A stretch of DNA of 64,000 nucleotides from Synechococcus sp. ATX 2A4 (GTDB lineage: Bacteria; Cyanobacteriota; Cyanobacteriia; PCC-6307; Cyanobiaceae). The translations under genes and the position numbers were made by a program. The stretch lies in contig NZ_JAGQCV010000003.1 in NCBI RefSeq assembly GCF_024346375.1, forward strand, positions 179,281 to 243,280, written 5' to 3'. The notes beneath the pieces were generated by a model, which saw only the letters and a list, made by a program, of their open reading frames with translations, was not told the DNA's origin and ran no database searches. Below, piece after piece: positions 41,254-50,633 of the stretch; the stretch's first letter is position 1, and each line of letters starts with the position of its first letter.

Positions 41254-44200
41254 ATGACCGTGACCGCCAGCAGCGGCAGCAACAGGGTCAGCCCTCAGCG
41301 CTATGACACCCTGCCGCTCTCCAGCGTCCGTCAGGCGGAGCAGCAGGATCGCTTTCCCGAAAAGGGGGAGCTCGACACGCTCCTCACCTTCTTTCAGAGC
41401 GGTGCCATCCGCATGGAAGCGGCCCGCAGACTCTCGGCCAATGCCGATGCCATCGTCGCCAAAGCGGCCAACCGCATCTTTGCCGGTGGTACGCCTCTCT
41501 CCTATCTTGACGAGCCGCTCACGCCGTTCGCGGTCACCGTGCCTGAAGAGGCCGTGCTGGCCGCTGACCAGGCAGCCTTCAGCCGTTCGGTGCGCACCTT
41601 CGCCCAGGGCACCGGCGGGGGTGGCTTGCTCGGGCGGGTGCTCGAAGGCCTCCAGGCTGACGCCGATGTGCGGGTGGTGCTGCCCACGGGGTTCACACCG
41701 ATCAGCGTGGCGCGCTACGGCACTGAGCGGATGCGCAAGTCGCTCCGGGACATGGGCTGGTTCCTGCGCTATGTGGGATACGCCGTGGTGGCGGGCGATC
41801 CCAGCATCCTGGCGGTGAACACCCGCGGCCTCCGCGACGTTCTTGAGAAAGCCTGTTCCCTGGCCGCCACCAACGTGGCGCTGCAGGAAATGCGTGCGGC
41901 AGCAGCCAATCTTTTCCGACAGGAATCGGACTCCCGCCAGCTGGTGATCGACTGCTTCAACGTCCTGCTCAAGGAGCTGGACGTTCCCACGCCATCACCG
42001 CGCCAGCGGCTCGGCAGCCCGGAAAATCAGGGGCTGCAGCTGCCGGCGACCTACGCCCTCGCGGCAGAATCTCGCCAGCGCTTCGTGATGAAGCCAGGCC
42101 TCTCCGGCCGGGAGAAGGCTGAGGTGATCCGGGCCGCCTATCGCCAGGTGTTCGAACGCGACATCGTCAAGGGCTACTCCCAGGTGGTGTGCCTGGTGGA
42201 AGCCACCCAGCTGCGCCAGGGCCAGCTGGTGATGCGCGATTTCATCCGCGCCCTCGGCCGCAGCAAGGAGTACCGCCGCCAGTTCTATGGCAGGTTCTCC
42301 AACAGCCGGGTGGTGGAGCTGGCCTTCCGTCACTTCCTCGGGCGAGGGGTCAGTTCGATCGAGGAGTTCCGGCGGTACTTCGCGATTGTCAGCGCCCAGG
42401 GTCTGGCCGGTCTGGTCGACTCCCTGATCAATTCCATGGAGTACGCCCAGGTGTTTGGGGAGGAAACGGTTCCTTACCTGCGCGATCTCGGTGAGGAAGC
42501 GCAGGAGAGCGCCGGCTGGGGATCCAACCGCAAGCTCTTCCGTTTCAGCGCCCCATTTGAGGGAGCGCCTCAATACATCACCCTCTATGCCGCTTACCGG
42601 CAGCCGCTGCCCGATCAGCACGTCTATGGCGGCGGCAACGACCCGCTCGGCCTCACCTACGGGGCCATCTTCCCCTCGTCGACGGCCGCGGTGGCCACCC
42701 GGCCAGCCCCCTTCGGCTACGACACCCGCCGCATCCTGGTGGGCAACGGCATGAAGCAGCCGGGTCAGATGGACAGTCCCCAGTTCCGCGCGTCCATCCC
42801 GCGCCGGGTGGGGCCGAAGGTGGTTCGGCTCCAGCAGATCTCCACCGGTGGCTCGTCGGTTCCCCGTCGAGGTGGCGAGCCCAGCATTCGTGGCACCGAA
42901 TCCAGCACCCAGGGGGTGATTCGTGCCGTCTACGTCCAGGTGCTCGGCACCGCCGGCTACCAGGGCGAGCGGCTTACGGTCGAGGAGATCAAGCTGGAGA
43001 ACGGTGACATCACCCTGAGGGAGTTCATCCGTCTGGTGGCGCGTTCGAATGCCTTCCGCCGCCGCTATTGGTCTGGTCTGTACATCACCAAAGCGATTGA
43101 GGTGATCCACCGGCGCCTGCTCGGTCGGCCTACCTTCGGCCGCTGGGAGATCAACAGCTACTTCGACACCGCAGCTCGCAAGGGCTTCTACGGCGTCATC
43201 GACGCGATCCTTGAAAGCGCCGAATACAGCCAGTCCTTCGGAGAGGACACCGTTCCCTACGAGCGGTTTGTCACGCCGGCCGATCTCAACGCCCGTCGGG
43301 TGCCGAAGCTGAAGGTGCCGTACAACGCGGCGGCGGTGGTGGAGCTCACTCCTGTCCGCCGTCCCGAAACTGCTCGTAGTGAGTCTTTCCGCGGTAGCGG
43401 CGACCTTACCCAACGCAACCTGCCAGACCGTCGCCTGCAACGCGTCGTGGGCGGCTGGAGCCCCAAGATCGCCGATGGGGAGCAGCCTGCTGCCCGTCCC
43501 TCGGTGGAGGGACCTCAGAGCATCAAGCAACCGCCGGAACCCACCCGGCGTTGGAGTGCGGCACGTCGGCGCCTCGGCTACGGGGCTCCTGCCTGGTCAC
43601 CCGCTCCCGCCCAGACCCCCGGCAAGCCTTCATCCCTTCCCGTGGGGGGCTGGTCTGCGCGGCTGAGCGGCAACGGCGCCAGCTTCACCCAGGTTCGCGA
43701 GCCTCAGGCCGCCATGGCCAACGCCCTGCAGGGCGGTCGTCCCCAGGGCTTCAGCCGCCGGCGTGGCCTCGGTGCGCCGATCAGCTGGCGACCCGGAGCG
43801 GGCGAGTCTTCGCTCCAGGCGGTGATTGCCGCCACCTACCGGCAACTGTTGAACCGCATGCCGTTGGCTGCCGAACGGCTCGGCGATGCCGAGTCCCAAC
43901 TGCGTGATGGCCGGATCTCCCTTTCAGAGTTCGTGGGGATCGTCGCGTCGAGCGACCTGTTCCAGCAGCGGCTCAACCGGATGGCCCCGCTTCGCGCCGC
44001 TTCCGCCGCCTATCTCGCCCTGATGGGACGGGCCGGTCAACCCAAAGAGGTGAGCGAATTTCTTGCCGTGCGCGGCAAGCAGGGCCAGGCCATGGCCTTG
44101 AGTGCCTTGCTCACAAGTGAGGAGTACGCCGCCCGCTTTGGCCGCGACACCGTTCCCTATCTCTGGGGCCTCAACACCGAGGACGGTATCCCGTTGGCCA

Positions 44201-44271
44201 CCGTGAACCGAACTGCGGCGCTCTACGCCGGCAACGCCGGACTCACGCCTCCCACTCGGGACCCCATCTGA
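41254..44271 (+). CDS. apcE: Phycobilisome core-membrane linker (LCM)
   Basis: 1005 aa. The N-terminal phycobiliprotein-like domain (about 20-230) is split by a loop and holds the likely bilin-binding Cys at about 201 in the KACSLA segment, with MGWFLRYVGYAVVAGDPSI before it. Three Pfam00427-type linker repeats follow: about 285-420 (EVIRAAYRQVFERDIVKGYS), about 550-680 (GVIRAVYVQVLGTAGYQ) and about 855-985 (AVIAATYRQLLNRMPLAAER). Pro/Ser/Arg-rich arms separate them. LCM anchors the core to the thylakoid and passes excitation to photosystem II. Three repeats fit a tricylindrical core. It is followed by a terminator. Confidence 0.97.
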   Translation: MTVTASSGSNRVSPQRYDTLPLSSVRQAEQQDRFPEKGELDTLLTFFQSGAIRMEAARRLSANADAIVAKAANRIFAGGTPLSYLDEPLTPFAVTVPEEAVLAADQAAFSRSVRTFAQGTGGGGLLGRVLEGLQADADVRVVLPTGFTPISVARYGTERMRKSLRDMGWFLRYVGYAVVAGDPSILAVNTRGLRDVLEKACSLAATNVALQEMRAAAANLFRQESDSRQLVIDCFNVLLKELDVPTPSPRQRLGSPENQGLQLPATYALAAESRQRFVMKPGLSGREKAEVIRAAYRQVFERDIVKGYSQVVCLVEATQLRQGQLVMRDFIRALGRSKEYRRQFYGRFSNSRVVELAFRHFLGRGVSSIEEFRRYFAIVSAQGLAGLVDSLINSMEYAQVFGEETVPYLRDLGEEAQESAGWGSNRKLFRFSAPFEGAPQYITLYAAYRQPLPDQHVYGGGNDPLGLTYGAIFPSSTAAVATRPAPFGYDTRRILVGNGMKQPGQMDSPQFRASIPRRVGPKVVRLQQISTGGSSVPRRGGEPSIRGTESSTQGVIRAVYVQVLGTAGYQGERLTVEEIKLENGDITLREFIRLVARSNAFRRRYWSGLYITKAIEVIHRRLLGRPTFGRWEINSYFDTAARKGFYGVIDAILESAEYSQSFGEDTVPYERFVTPADLNARRVPKLKVPYNAAAVVELTPVRRPETARSESFRGSGDLTQRNLPDRRLQRVVGGWSPKIADGEQPAARPSVEGPQSIKQPPEPTRRWSAARRRLGYGAPAWSPAPAQTPGKPSSLPVGGWSARLSGNGASFTQVREPQAAMANALQGGRPQGFSRRRGLGAPISWRPGAGESSLQAVIAATYRQLLNRMPLAAERLGDAESQLRDGRISLSEFVGIVASSDLFQQRLNRMAPLRAASAAYLALMGRAGQPKEVSEFLAVRGKQGQAMALSALLTSEEYAARFGRDTVPYLWGLNTEDGIPLATVNRTAALYAGNAGLTPPTRDPI

Positions 44272-44310
44272 GCAGCCAGCCGACAGGCTGCTCCAATCCC
44301 AGAACCTCAG

Positions 44311-44339
44311 CCCTTTTGGATCTAATCCAAAAGGGTTTT
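44311..44339 (+). terminator. Rho-independent terminator of apcE
   Basis: An 11-bp perfect stem CCCTTTTGGAT/ATCCAAAAGGG (44311-44321 with 44325-44335), loop CTA, then TTTT. Located 39 bases after the apcE stop. Confidence 0.9.
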
Positions 44340-44490
44340 CGCTTGGATCGACGCACATTTCCCCTGCAAAATGCACAGATCGAGCCTATTCAATGGCCGA
44401 TCTTGATGAGACTCTTCGCATGATCTTGACAAGATGATCGACCGACATCCATCAGCGGCCAAAAGATTCCATGGAGTTTCCTGACAATGG

Positions 44491-44638
44491 CCGCCAGGAA
44501 CAAGACCTGGCGGATCGGCGAGAATCCTTGCCCTGTCTGGGATTTCACGGTTCTCTCGCCGTGAAGAACTGTTACCGGGCCCGGGCGGGCGGGGGGTCCT
44601 GCCGCAGAATGATTTGGCGATCGGCAAGCACGATCGTC
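44491..44638 (+). promoter_or_regulatory. Three consecutive hairpins in the apcA leader
   Basis: Hairpin 1: CCGCCAGG/CCTGGCGG (44491-44498 with 44506-44513), 7-nt loop. Hairpin 2: TTCACGG/CCGTGAA (44544-44550 with 44559-44565), 8-nt loop. Hairpin 3: GGCGATCG/CGATCGTC (44616-44623 with 44631-44638), 7-nt loop, one G-U pair. None has a T-tract. They could be a 5' leader structure affecting stability or translation of the allophycocyanin mRNA. Confidence 0.55.
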
Positions 44639-44766
44639 AGCCCACGCTTGTAACACCAACCGCTCTGGCCCCCAAGGCCATCGGACGTCGCAGGTCAGGG
44701 GGGCATCCCTTACCCACCGGATATCGGTCTCCTTAACGGCGACCGCTTGTTTCGAGGCAGAACTGC

Positions 44767-45252
44767 ATGAGCATCGTCTCCAACTCGATCATCAACGCGG
44801 ACGCCGAAGCCCGCTATCTCAGCCCTGGCGAACTCGACCAGATCAAGTCTTTCGTAGCCGGCGGGCAGCGCCGTCTACGGGTGGCTCAGGTCTTGAGCGA
44901 GAGCCGCGAGCGCATTGTGAAGCAGGCCGGCGGCGCCCTCTTTCAAAAGCGTCCCGACATCATCTCCCCGGGCGGCAACGCCTACGGAGAAGAGATGACA
45001 GCCACCTGTCTTCGGGACATTGACTACTACCTCCGTCTCGTGACCTATGGAATGGTTGCGGGAGACGTGACGCCGATCGAAGAGATCGGCATCATCGGTG
45101 CTCGCGAGATGTACAAGGCACTGGGCACACCGCTTGAGGCCATGGCCGAAGCCGTGCGGGAGCTCAAGAACGCCTCTCTCGGGATTCTCACGGGAGCCGA
45201 TGCCGAAGAAGCTGGCTTCTACTTCGACTACGTCATCGGCGCCCTTTCCTGA
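44767..45252 (+). CDS. apcA: Allophycocyanin alpha subunit
   Basis: 161 aa, full length. A globin-like phycobiliprotein of the phycobilisome core. The chromophore Cys is in [20 protein letters not shown] at about residue 81; GGNAYGEEM precedes it. The opening [20 protein letters not shown] is typical of ApcA. It is the first gene of apcA-apcB-apcC; apcB follows after 43 bases. Confidence 0.97.
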   Translation: MSIVSNSIINADAEARYLSPGELDQIKSFVAGGQRRLRVAQVLSESRERIVKQAGGALFQKRPDIISPGGNAYGEEMTATCLRDIDYYLRLVTYGMVAGDVTPIEEIGIIGAREMYKALGTPLEAMAEAVRELKNASLGILTGADAEEAGFYFDYVIGALS

Positions 45253-45295
45253 GCGTTCGCCACACCCCCCTGCCCACCGCCTCTTCCCCGGACAA

Positions 45296-45784
45296 ATGCA
45301 AGACGCGATCACCAACGTCATCAATCAGTCCGACGTTCAGGGCCTCTACCTGGACGACTCCTCCATCGGACGCCTTGAGCAGTATTTCGCCAGTGGCGAA
45401 CTGCGTGTGAGGGCTGCTGCCACCATCAGCGCCAACGCCTCAGCGATCATCAAAGAAGCTGTGGCCAAAACGCTGCTGTATTCGGACATCACCCGTCCGG
45501 GCGGCAACATGTACACCACTCGGAGGTACGCCGCTTGCATTCGCGATCTCGACTACTACCTCCGCTACGCCACCTACGCCATGCTGGCTGGTGACACCTC
45601 AATCCTTGATGAGCGTGTCCTCAACGGACTCAAGGAGACCTACAACTCCCTTGGCGTGCCCATCGGCGCCACGGTGCAGTCGATTCAGGCAATGAAGGAA
45701 ACCGCGGCTTCTCTGGTCGGCGCTGATGCCGGTCGTGAACTTGGCACCTACCTCGACTACATCAGTTCCGGCTTGGGCAACTGA
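45296..45784 (+). CDS. apcB: Allophycocyanin beta subunit
   Basis: 162 aa from the ATG at 45296. The opening [20 protein letters not shown] and the chromophore site [20 protein letters not shown] (Cys about 81), with [14 protein letters not shown] before it, are those of ApcB. It pairs with ApcA to form the allophycocyanin trimer. The frame extends upstream into apcA but is not family-like there. Confidence 0.97.
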   Translation: MQDAITNVINQSDVQGLYLDDSSIGRLEQYFASGELRVRAAATISANASAIIKEAVAKTLLYSDITRPGGNMYTTRRYAACIRDLDYYLRYATYAMLAGDTSILDERVLNGLKETYNSLGVPIGATVQSIQAMKETAASLVGADAGRELGTYLDYISSGLGN

Positions 45785-45817
45785 TCACCTCCCAAGGAAC
45801 TCAGCGAGGGCTTCTTC

Positions 45818-46018
45818 ATGCGTCTGTTCAAAATCACGGCCTGCATTCCCTGCCCTGAAAAGGTAAGGAATCAGAGGGAGTTGCAAAACACCTTCTTCAC
45901 CAAGTGGGTGCCGTACGAAAGCTGGTTTGCTGAACAACAGCGAATCATGAAGCAGGGAGGCAAGATTCTCAAAGTCGAACTGGCCACCGGCCGTCGTCAA
46001 GTCAACGTCGGCAACTGA
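45818..46018 (+). CDS. apcC: Phycobilisome small core linker (LC7.8)
   Basis: 66 aa. The single CpcD-like domain MRLFKITACIPCPEKVRNQR, ELQNTFFTKWVPYESW, MKQGGKILKVELATG is ApcC, which caps allophycocyanin trimers in the core cylinders. It ends the apcABC operon; a strong terminator follows. Confidence 0.96.
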   Translation: MRLFKITACIPCPEKVRNQRELQNTFFTKWVPYESWFAEQQRIMKQGGKILKVELATGRRQVNVGN

Positions 46019-46071
46019 ATCCTTTCAGTTGTTCGTTGCCTTGTGGTCTTCACTGATCATTTTCATCATTT

Positions 46072-46095
46072 CCCGGCCCAGCCGGGATTTTTTTT
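46072..46095 (+). terminator. Rho-independent terminator of apcABC
   Basis: A 6-bp stem CCCGGC/GCCGGG (46072-46077 with 46081-46086), loop CCA, then one A and eight T. Located 53 bases after apcC. Confidence 0.92.
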
Positions 46096-46134
46096 GTCCA
46101 TCCAGCACTGGAAAATCCGCAGGAACACGGCTCA

Positions 46135-47376
46135 ATGGGGGATGGTTTTCCCTTTCCTCTCGTGCCAGCTTCGCTGACACCTCGCGTCAGGTCTGGCGCC
46201 ACCGGTTTCACGTGGGAGCAATGGCCCGCCGAAGCCCGTCTGCTGCTGGGCATGGTGGCGATCTGGAGTCTGGCCGGCCTGGTGATCCTTTCGTCTGCCA
46301 GCTGGTGGGTGGCGGAGCGTGAGATGGGCGATGCGGCGTTCTACCTCAAGAGGCAGGCCATCTGGATGCTTGCGAGCTGGATCCTGCTGTGGTTGTCAAT
46401 CCGTACGCAGCTGAGACGCTGGTTAAGGTTGGCCGCACCAGCCGTGCTGATCGGTGGCCTGCTGATCGCCGCCACGTTGGTAGCGGGCAGCACCGTGAAC
46501 GGAGCAAGCCGCTGGCTAGTGGTAGGGCCAGTGCAGATTCAGCCATCTGAATTGATCAAACCGTTCATCGTGCTGCAGGGAGCCTCACTTTTTGCCCACT
46601 GGAACCGCATCGGCAATGACCAAAAGTTGGTCTGGTTGGGGATCTTCAGCGTGATTCTTGTGCTGATCCTGCGCCAGCCGAATCTGAGCACAGCAGCGCT
46701 CACAGGGCTGTTGCTGTGGCTGATGGCCTTAGCGGCGGGGCTGCCGCTGCTGGGGTTACTGGCCACCGCCGCCGCTGGCGGGGTGACGGGGGTGGTGAGC
46801 ATCCTGATGAACAACTATCAACGGCTGCGGGTGGTGTCGTTTCTGGATCCCTGGCAGGACGCCCAGGGCGATGGCTATCAGCTGGTGCAGAGCCTGCTTG
46901 CAATTGGCTCGGGTGGTGTTCTTGGCGAAGGTTTCGGCCTGTCCACCCAGAAGCTCCAATACCTTCCGATCCAGTCCACCGATTTCATCTTCGCGGTGTT
47001 CGCGGAGGAATTCGGCTATGTGGGGTCGGTGGTGATGCTGCTGTTCCTGTTGCTGTTCGGCTTCGTGGGTCTTCGCATCGCTCTGGGCTGCCGCAGCAAT
47101 CAGTTGCGTCTGGTGGCGATTGGTGCCACCACCTTGCTGGTGGGGCAATCCATCCTCAACATCGCCGTGGCCAGTGGCTCAATGCCCACCACCGGCCTGC
47201 CGTTGCCGATGATCAGCTACGGCGGCAATTCATTGCTGGCCAGCCTGCTGACGGCCGGATTGCTGATCCGCTGCTCCCTTGAATCAGCCGGCCTTAACCA
47301 GCCCTCCGGCCGGCGGCGGCGTCAGGCCCCCAACCAGGCTGCAGGCGCCCTAACTCACCACGCCCCGATAGGCTGA
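46135..47376 (+). CDS. ftsW: FtsW-type peptidoglycan glycosyltransferase (SEDS family)
   Basis: 413 aa. A SEDS polytopic membrane protein with about ten hydrophobic segments. Family motifs: GASRWLVVGPVQIQPSELIK, LRQPNLSTAALTGLLLW, FLDPWQDAQGDGYQLVQSL, STDFIFAVFAEEFGYVG and GLPLPMISYGGNSLL. It polymerises lipid II at the septum together with a class B PBP. FtsW is preferred over RodA on the C-terminal sequence and start, but the two are close relatives. The C-terminus is a basic tail (SGRRRRQAPNQAAG). Start ATG at 46135, 40 bases after the apcABC terminator. Confidence 0.88.
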   Translation: MGDGFPFPLVPASLTPRVRSGATGFTWEQWPAEARLLLGMVAIWSLAGLVILSSASWWVAEREMGDAAFYLKRQAIWMLASWILLWLSIRTQLRRWLRLAAPAVLIGGLLIAATLVAGSTVNGASRWLVVGPVQIQPSELIKPFIVLQGASLFAHWNRIGNDQKLVWLGIFSVILVLILRQPNLSTAALTGLLLWLMALAAGLPLLGLLATAAAGGVTGVVSILMNNYQRLRVVSFLDPWQDAQGDGYQLVQSLLAIGSGGVLGEGFGLSTQKLQYLPIQSTDFIFAVFAEEFGYVGSVVMLLFLLLFGFVGLRIALGCRSNQLRLVAIGATTLLVGQSILNIAVASGSMPTTGLPLPMISYGGNSLLASLLTAGLLIRCSLESAGLNQPSGRRRRQAPNQAAGALTHHAPIG

Positions 47377-47424
47377 CCATCCTTATCACCGCCAGGCCAC
47401 CCCCCTGGCCTGGCCTGCAAGCGG

Positions 47425-48147
47425 ATGGATGCGGTGGGGTTCCAAATCGCAGATCTGGCCCGCTGGGCCGAGGATCTGATCACCGGATCGTTGAACGCTC
47501 CAGGCCCGTCCACGTTGCTGGTGATTTTTGGGGCGGGCCTGCTCACAAGCCTGGGGCCCTGCTCCCTTTCACTGCTTCCAATCACCGTCGCCTACATGGC
47601 GGGATTTTCTGGCAAGACCTCCAGGCCATGGCTGCTGAGCGCCTCTTTTGCCGGGGGGATCGTGCTCTCCCTAGTGATGCTGGGTCTCGCCAGCGCCGTG
47701 CTGGGGCGCCTCTACGGACAGGTTCCTGGCTTTATTCCCACCGTGGTGGCTGTGCTGGCGGTGGTGATGGGTCTCAACCTGCTCGGCCTGCTGCGGCTTC
47801 CCCTGCCGGCTGGTCCTGATCCGGAACTTTGGCGTGGGCGTGTCCCCGCTCCTCTCGGCCCGGTGGCCGCCGGGGCTGCCTTTGGCCTGGCGGCAAGCCC
47901 CTGCACAACCCCTGTGTTGGCGGTGCTGCTCGGCTGGATGGCGCAGCAGGGCCGGCCATTGGTAGGGATGGTGCTGCTTACCTGTTTCGGCGCCGGTCAG
48001 GTGATGCCGTTGTTGCTGGCCGGCAGCGCCGCCGCTTCCATGCAGCGCTTGCTGGCACTGCGGGCGCTCAGCCGCTGGGTTCCTCCCATCAGCGGGGTGG
48101 TGCTGATCACCAGCGGCGGACTGGCGTTGTTGGCGCGGCTCTCGTGA
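47425..48147 (+). CDS. ccdA: Cytochrome c biogenesis protein CcdA
   Basis: 240 aa, six membrane segments. The two redox cysteines lie in [20 protein letters not shown] and [15 protein letters not shown]. CcdA carries reducing power across the thylakoid/plasma membrane to keep apocytochrome c thiols reduced (System II maturation). This supplies, among others, cytochrome c550 (psbV, 1380). The stop overlaps the GTG start of ccsB (GTGA). Confidence 0.92.
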   Translation: MDAVGFQIADLARWAEDLITGSLNAPGPSTLLVIFGAGLLTSLGPCSLSLLPITVAYMAGFSGKTSRPWLLSASFAGGIVLSLVMLGLASAVLGRLYGQVPGFIPTVVAVLAVVMGLNLLGLLRLPLPAGPDPELWRGRVPAPLGPVAAGAAFGLAASPCTTPVLAVLLGWMAQQGRPLVGMVLLTCFGAGQVMPLLLAGSAAASMQRLLALRALSRWVPPISGVVLITSGGLALLARLS

Positions 48148-49514
48148 CTCCTTCTTCTCCCGCCCAATCCCCCATCCCCATCTGGCGGCGCCTGCTGGCC
48201 TGGCTGTCCGATCTTCGGCTCGCCATCGGGCTGCTGCTGGTGATCGCCGCCACCAGTGCCATCGGCACGCTCATTCCTCAGCGTGAGGCCAGTGAGGCCT
48301 ATCACCAGCTCTACGACCGCAAACCCTGGCTGGGCGTGGTGACGGGCGACTGGATCTTGAAGCTGGAGCTGGACCACGTCTACGCCAGCAGCTGGTTTCT
48401 CGCGTTGTTGGCCTTGCTGGGCCTGTCGCTTGTGCTGTGCAGCTGGCGACGGCAATGGCCCGCCCTGCGGGCGGCACTGCGCTGGGTCGACTATCCCTCC
48501 CCGCGGCAGCTGAGCAAACTCAGCCTGGCCGAAACCATCGCCAGTGCAGATCCAGGCACCGACCTGAAGAACCTGCAACAGCTATTGCTCGCGAAGGGGT
48601 GGCAGTTGCATCCCGCCGACGGACGGCTGGCCGCACGCAAGGGGGTGCTGGGCCGGGTGGGGCCACTGCTGGTGCACGCCGGCCTGGTGGTGTTGATGGT
48701 GGGTTCCGCCTGGGGAGCGCTGGCGGGCCAGCGGCTGGAGCGCTACCTGGCACCGGGCCGCGACCTTGAGCTGCTCAACTCCCGAGGAGACAACCAACTG
48801 AGCGTGGCACTCGAGCGCTTTGCGATCGATCGGGATTCTGTAGGCCGCCCGGAGCAGTTCCGCTCCCAACTCAAACTGCTCGATTCCACCGGTGTGCTGC
48901 GGAAAGAAATCGAGATCAGCGTCAACCACCCGCTGCGCTTTCGGGGCATGACTGTCTACCAGGCCGACTGGTCGCTGGCGGCGATCACAGTTCAACTGGG
49001 CCGCAGCCCCTTGCTGCAATTTCCCCTGCGTGCGCTGCCGGAACTGGGCGAGCAGGTGTGGGGCCTGGCTGTGCCCACCCGCCCGGATGGCACTGAACCG
49101 ATCCTGCTCACACTGAGCAGTGAGCAGGGTCCTGTTGAGATCTATGGGGCCAACGCTCAGGCCATCGGCCGCTTGACCCCCGGTGGTGATCCGATCGACA
49201 TCAACGGGTTATCCCTGCGGGTGGTGGACGTGATGCCCGCCAGTGGGCTGCTGTTGAAGAAAGATCCAGGTGTGCCGTTGGTGTACGGAGGGTTTGCGAT
49301 TGCGCTCGCCGGCGGCGCATTGAGCCTGGTCGCCACACGCCAGCTCTGGAGCATCGCCGACCCGGACCGCCATCAACTTCACGTCGGTGGGCTCTGCAAC
49401 CGCAACCTCACCGCCCTGGCGAGGGAGCTTCCGGCCTTGCTCGCGGAGATTCGTCAGTTGCGCTCTCCCTCCTCGGGGAATGCAAAGAAGTCGGAACAAC
49501 CACAGACGGCCTGA
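48144..49514 (+). CDS. ccsB: Cytochrome c biogenesis protein CcsB/Ccs1 (ResB family)
   Basis: 456 aa from the GTG at 48144, overlapping ccdA by four bases. Three N-terminal membrane segments ([59 protein letters not shown]) are followed by a large lumenal/periplasmic domain with [20 protein letters not shown] and a last segment ([20 protein letters not shown]). It is the haem-ligation partner of CcsA in System II; ccsA is not in the window. Confidence 0.93.
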   Translation: MTPSSPAQSPIPIWRRLLAWLSDLRLAIGLLLVIAATSAIGTLIPQREASEAYHQLYDRKPWLGVVTGDWILKLELDHVYASSWFLALLALLGLSLVLCSWRRQWPALRAALRWVDYPSPRQLSKLSLAETIASADPGTDLKNLQQLLLAKGWQLHPADGRLAARKGVLGRVGPLLVHAGLVVLMVGSAWGALAGQRLERYLAPGRDLELLNSRGDNQLSVALERFAIDRDSVGRPEQFRSQLKLLDSTGVLRKEIEISVNHPLRFRGMTVYQADWSLAAITVQLGRSPLLQFPLRALPELGEQVWGLAVPTRPDGTEPILLTLSSEQGPVEIYGANAQAIGRLTPGGDPIDINGLSLRVVDVMPASGLLLKKDPGVPLVYGGFAIALAGGALSLVATRQLWSIADPDRHQLHVGGLCNRNLTALARELPALLAEIRQLRSPSSGNAKKSEQPQTA

Positions 49515-49570
49515 CCGGCAACCAGCTGACAAAAGCGCCTCCGGCGAACGCCACGCTTCCGGCAATTGGC

Positions 49571-50044
49571 TCAGCAGGGCTGCCGAACGCCATGGCTCAC
49601 CCGGACCACGGTGTGGACATTGCCACGGGGGTTGAAATCGGCTTCCAGCTGCATCCAGAGCGGATCGCTGGCCGCTACGAAATCGTCGAGGATCCGATTG
49701 GCCACTTCCTCATGGGAAATGCTGCGGTCACGCCAGCTGTTGACGTAGAGCTTGAGCGCCTTGAGTTCCAGCACCCGGGCACCCGGCTGATAGAGCAGAC
49801 GCAGCACAGCGAAGTCGGGGTAGCCGGAAAAGGGGCACTTGCAGGTGAACTCGGGCAATTCGATCGCCACTTCGTAAGCGCGACCGGGCCGGGGATTGTC
49901 AAAAGCGATCAGCTGGGAGTCAGCGATCAGCCGGTCGCCGTAGTGCGGGGTGGTGGTGGATGGGTTGGGCAGAGTCACGACAGAAGAGCAGGGAATGGGC
50001 CTGTCCAGAACTTGCTGAAGGCTTGCCGGCTGCCCCGTGGGCAT
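49571..50044 (-). CDS. queF: NADPH-dependent 7-cyano-7-deazaguanine reductase
   Basis: 157 aa from the ATG at 50044 (MPTGQPASLQQVLDRP); the frame opens at 50131 without family-like residues. QueF reduces preQ0 to preQ1 in queuosine synthesis. The catalytic Cys lies in EFTCKCPFSGYPDFAVLRLL and the family sequence continues KALKLYVNSWRDRSISHEEV. This is the short, unimodular type. Confidence 0.93.
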   Translation of the reverse strand: MPTGQPASLQQVLDRPIPCSSVVTLPNPSTTTPHYGDRLIADSQLIAFDNPRPGRAYEVAIELPEFTCKCPFSGYPDFAVLRLLYQPGARVLELKALKLYVNSWRDRSISHEEVANRILDDFVAASDPLWMQLEADFNPRGNVHTVVRVSHGVRQPC

Positions 50045-50276
50045 GGGGGACAGGACCAGCAGACGCGGGGAAGCGGCTTGTGGGGCAATGCTACAAAGAC
50101 GCCCAATTCGCAACAAATAATGAAGAAACACCTGAAATGTTCACCACGAACAGTGCAGGCTTGCTAGAAAGATATCGAAGGACAAACCGTTGACCAGGTG
50201 AGGAGCCATCAGCTCACCACCCCTGTCGGAAGTAGCCCCACCGCGAGGCGAAGCAACGCTCCTTCCCACGAAGCGG

Positions 50277-50296
50277 CACCAGCCACAGGGCTGGTG
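50277..50296 (+). promoter_or_regulatory. Hairpin in the leader of the DUF4278 gene
   Basis: A perfect 8-bp stem CACCAGCC/GGCTGGTG (50277-50284 with 50289-50296) with loop ACAG, 28 bases before the ATG at 50325. Confidence 0.5.
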
Positions 50297-50324
50297 ATCC
50301 CCACCCTCTTCGAGGCCATCCATC

Positions 50325-50546
50325 ATGAGCAAAAACCAACTCGTTTACCGCGGTGTCGCTTACGACGGCACCAAGCACGCAGAACTTCCGGCGAACCCCG
50401 TAGAACACGTCTACCGAGGCGTTCACTATCGCGAGGCCCTGCGCCACGAAGCGGCTCAAGCGGACGAAGCCGTTGAGCTTCACTACCGCGGCCATACCTA
50501 CCACCACAGGCGCGAGCAAGCCGCCCGCCAGGTGAACGCCGGCTGA
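50325..50546 (+). CDS. DUF4278-family small protein
   Basis: 73 aa. Three copies of a short YRG motif (LVYRGVAYDG, HVYRGVHYREA, LHYRGHTYHHRRE) are the mark of the cyanobacterial DUF4278 family. Function unknown; these proteins are small, basic and soluble. Start ATG at 50325. It is followed by a strong terminator and preceded by a leader hairpin. Confidence 0.82.
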   Translation: MSKNQLVYRGVAYDGTKHAELPANPVEHVYRGVHYREALRHEAAQADEAVELHYRGHTYHHRREQAARQVNAG

Positions 50547-50589
50547 ACGCTGACACGGGGATCACCCCGTAGCAACTGCTACACCGGAG

Positions 50590-50632
50590 CCCTGCAGGCT
50601 CAGGCCTAATGGCCTGAGTTGCAGGGTCTTTT
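50590..50632 (+). terminator. Terminator of the DUF4278 gene
   Basis: CTCAGGCC/GGCCTGAG (50599-50606 with 50611-50618), loop TAAT, is extended below a bulge by CCCTGCA/TGCAGGG (50590-50596 with 50620-50626), then TC and TTTT. Confidence 0.85.
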
Positions 50633-50633
50633 C

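Larger units (their letters stand above)
44272..44766. other. apcE-apcA intergenic region / structured apcA leader
   Basis: 495 bases with no convincing gene. It begins with the apcE terminator and then holds an AT-richer stretch (about 44340-44460), followed by three hairpins of similar size (44491-44513, 44544-44565, 44616-44638) and a 10-bp palindrome CCGGGCCCGG at 44575-44584. Short open frames on both strands run through the hairpins and look accidental. The promoter of apcA-apcB-apcC should be here. Confidence 0.7.

Noticed and set aside
41995..43530. Long minus-strand open frame (511 codons) inside apcE
   Set aside because: It is antisense to a complete apcE with three linker repeats; no family resemblance or ribosome-binding site was seen.
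44322..44659. Two minus-strand open frames in the apcE-apcA spacer
   Set aside because: They run through the apcE terminator and the leader hairpins, have no domain and no ribosome-binding site.
50137..50193. Possible 18-residue peptide (MFTTNSAGLLERYRRTNR)
   Set aside because: Too short to judge; no clear ribosome-binding site and no conserved context.
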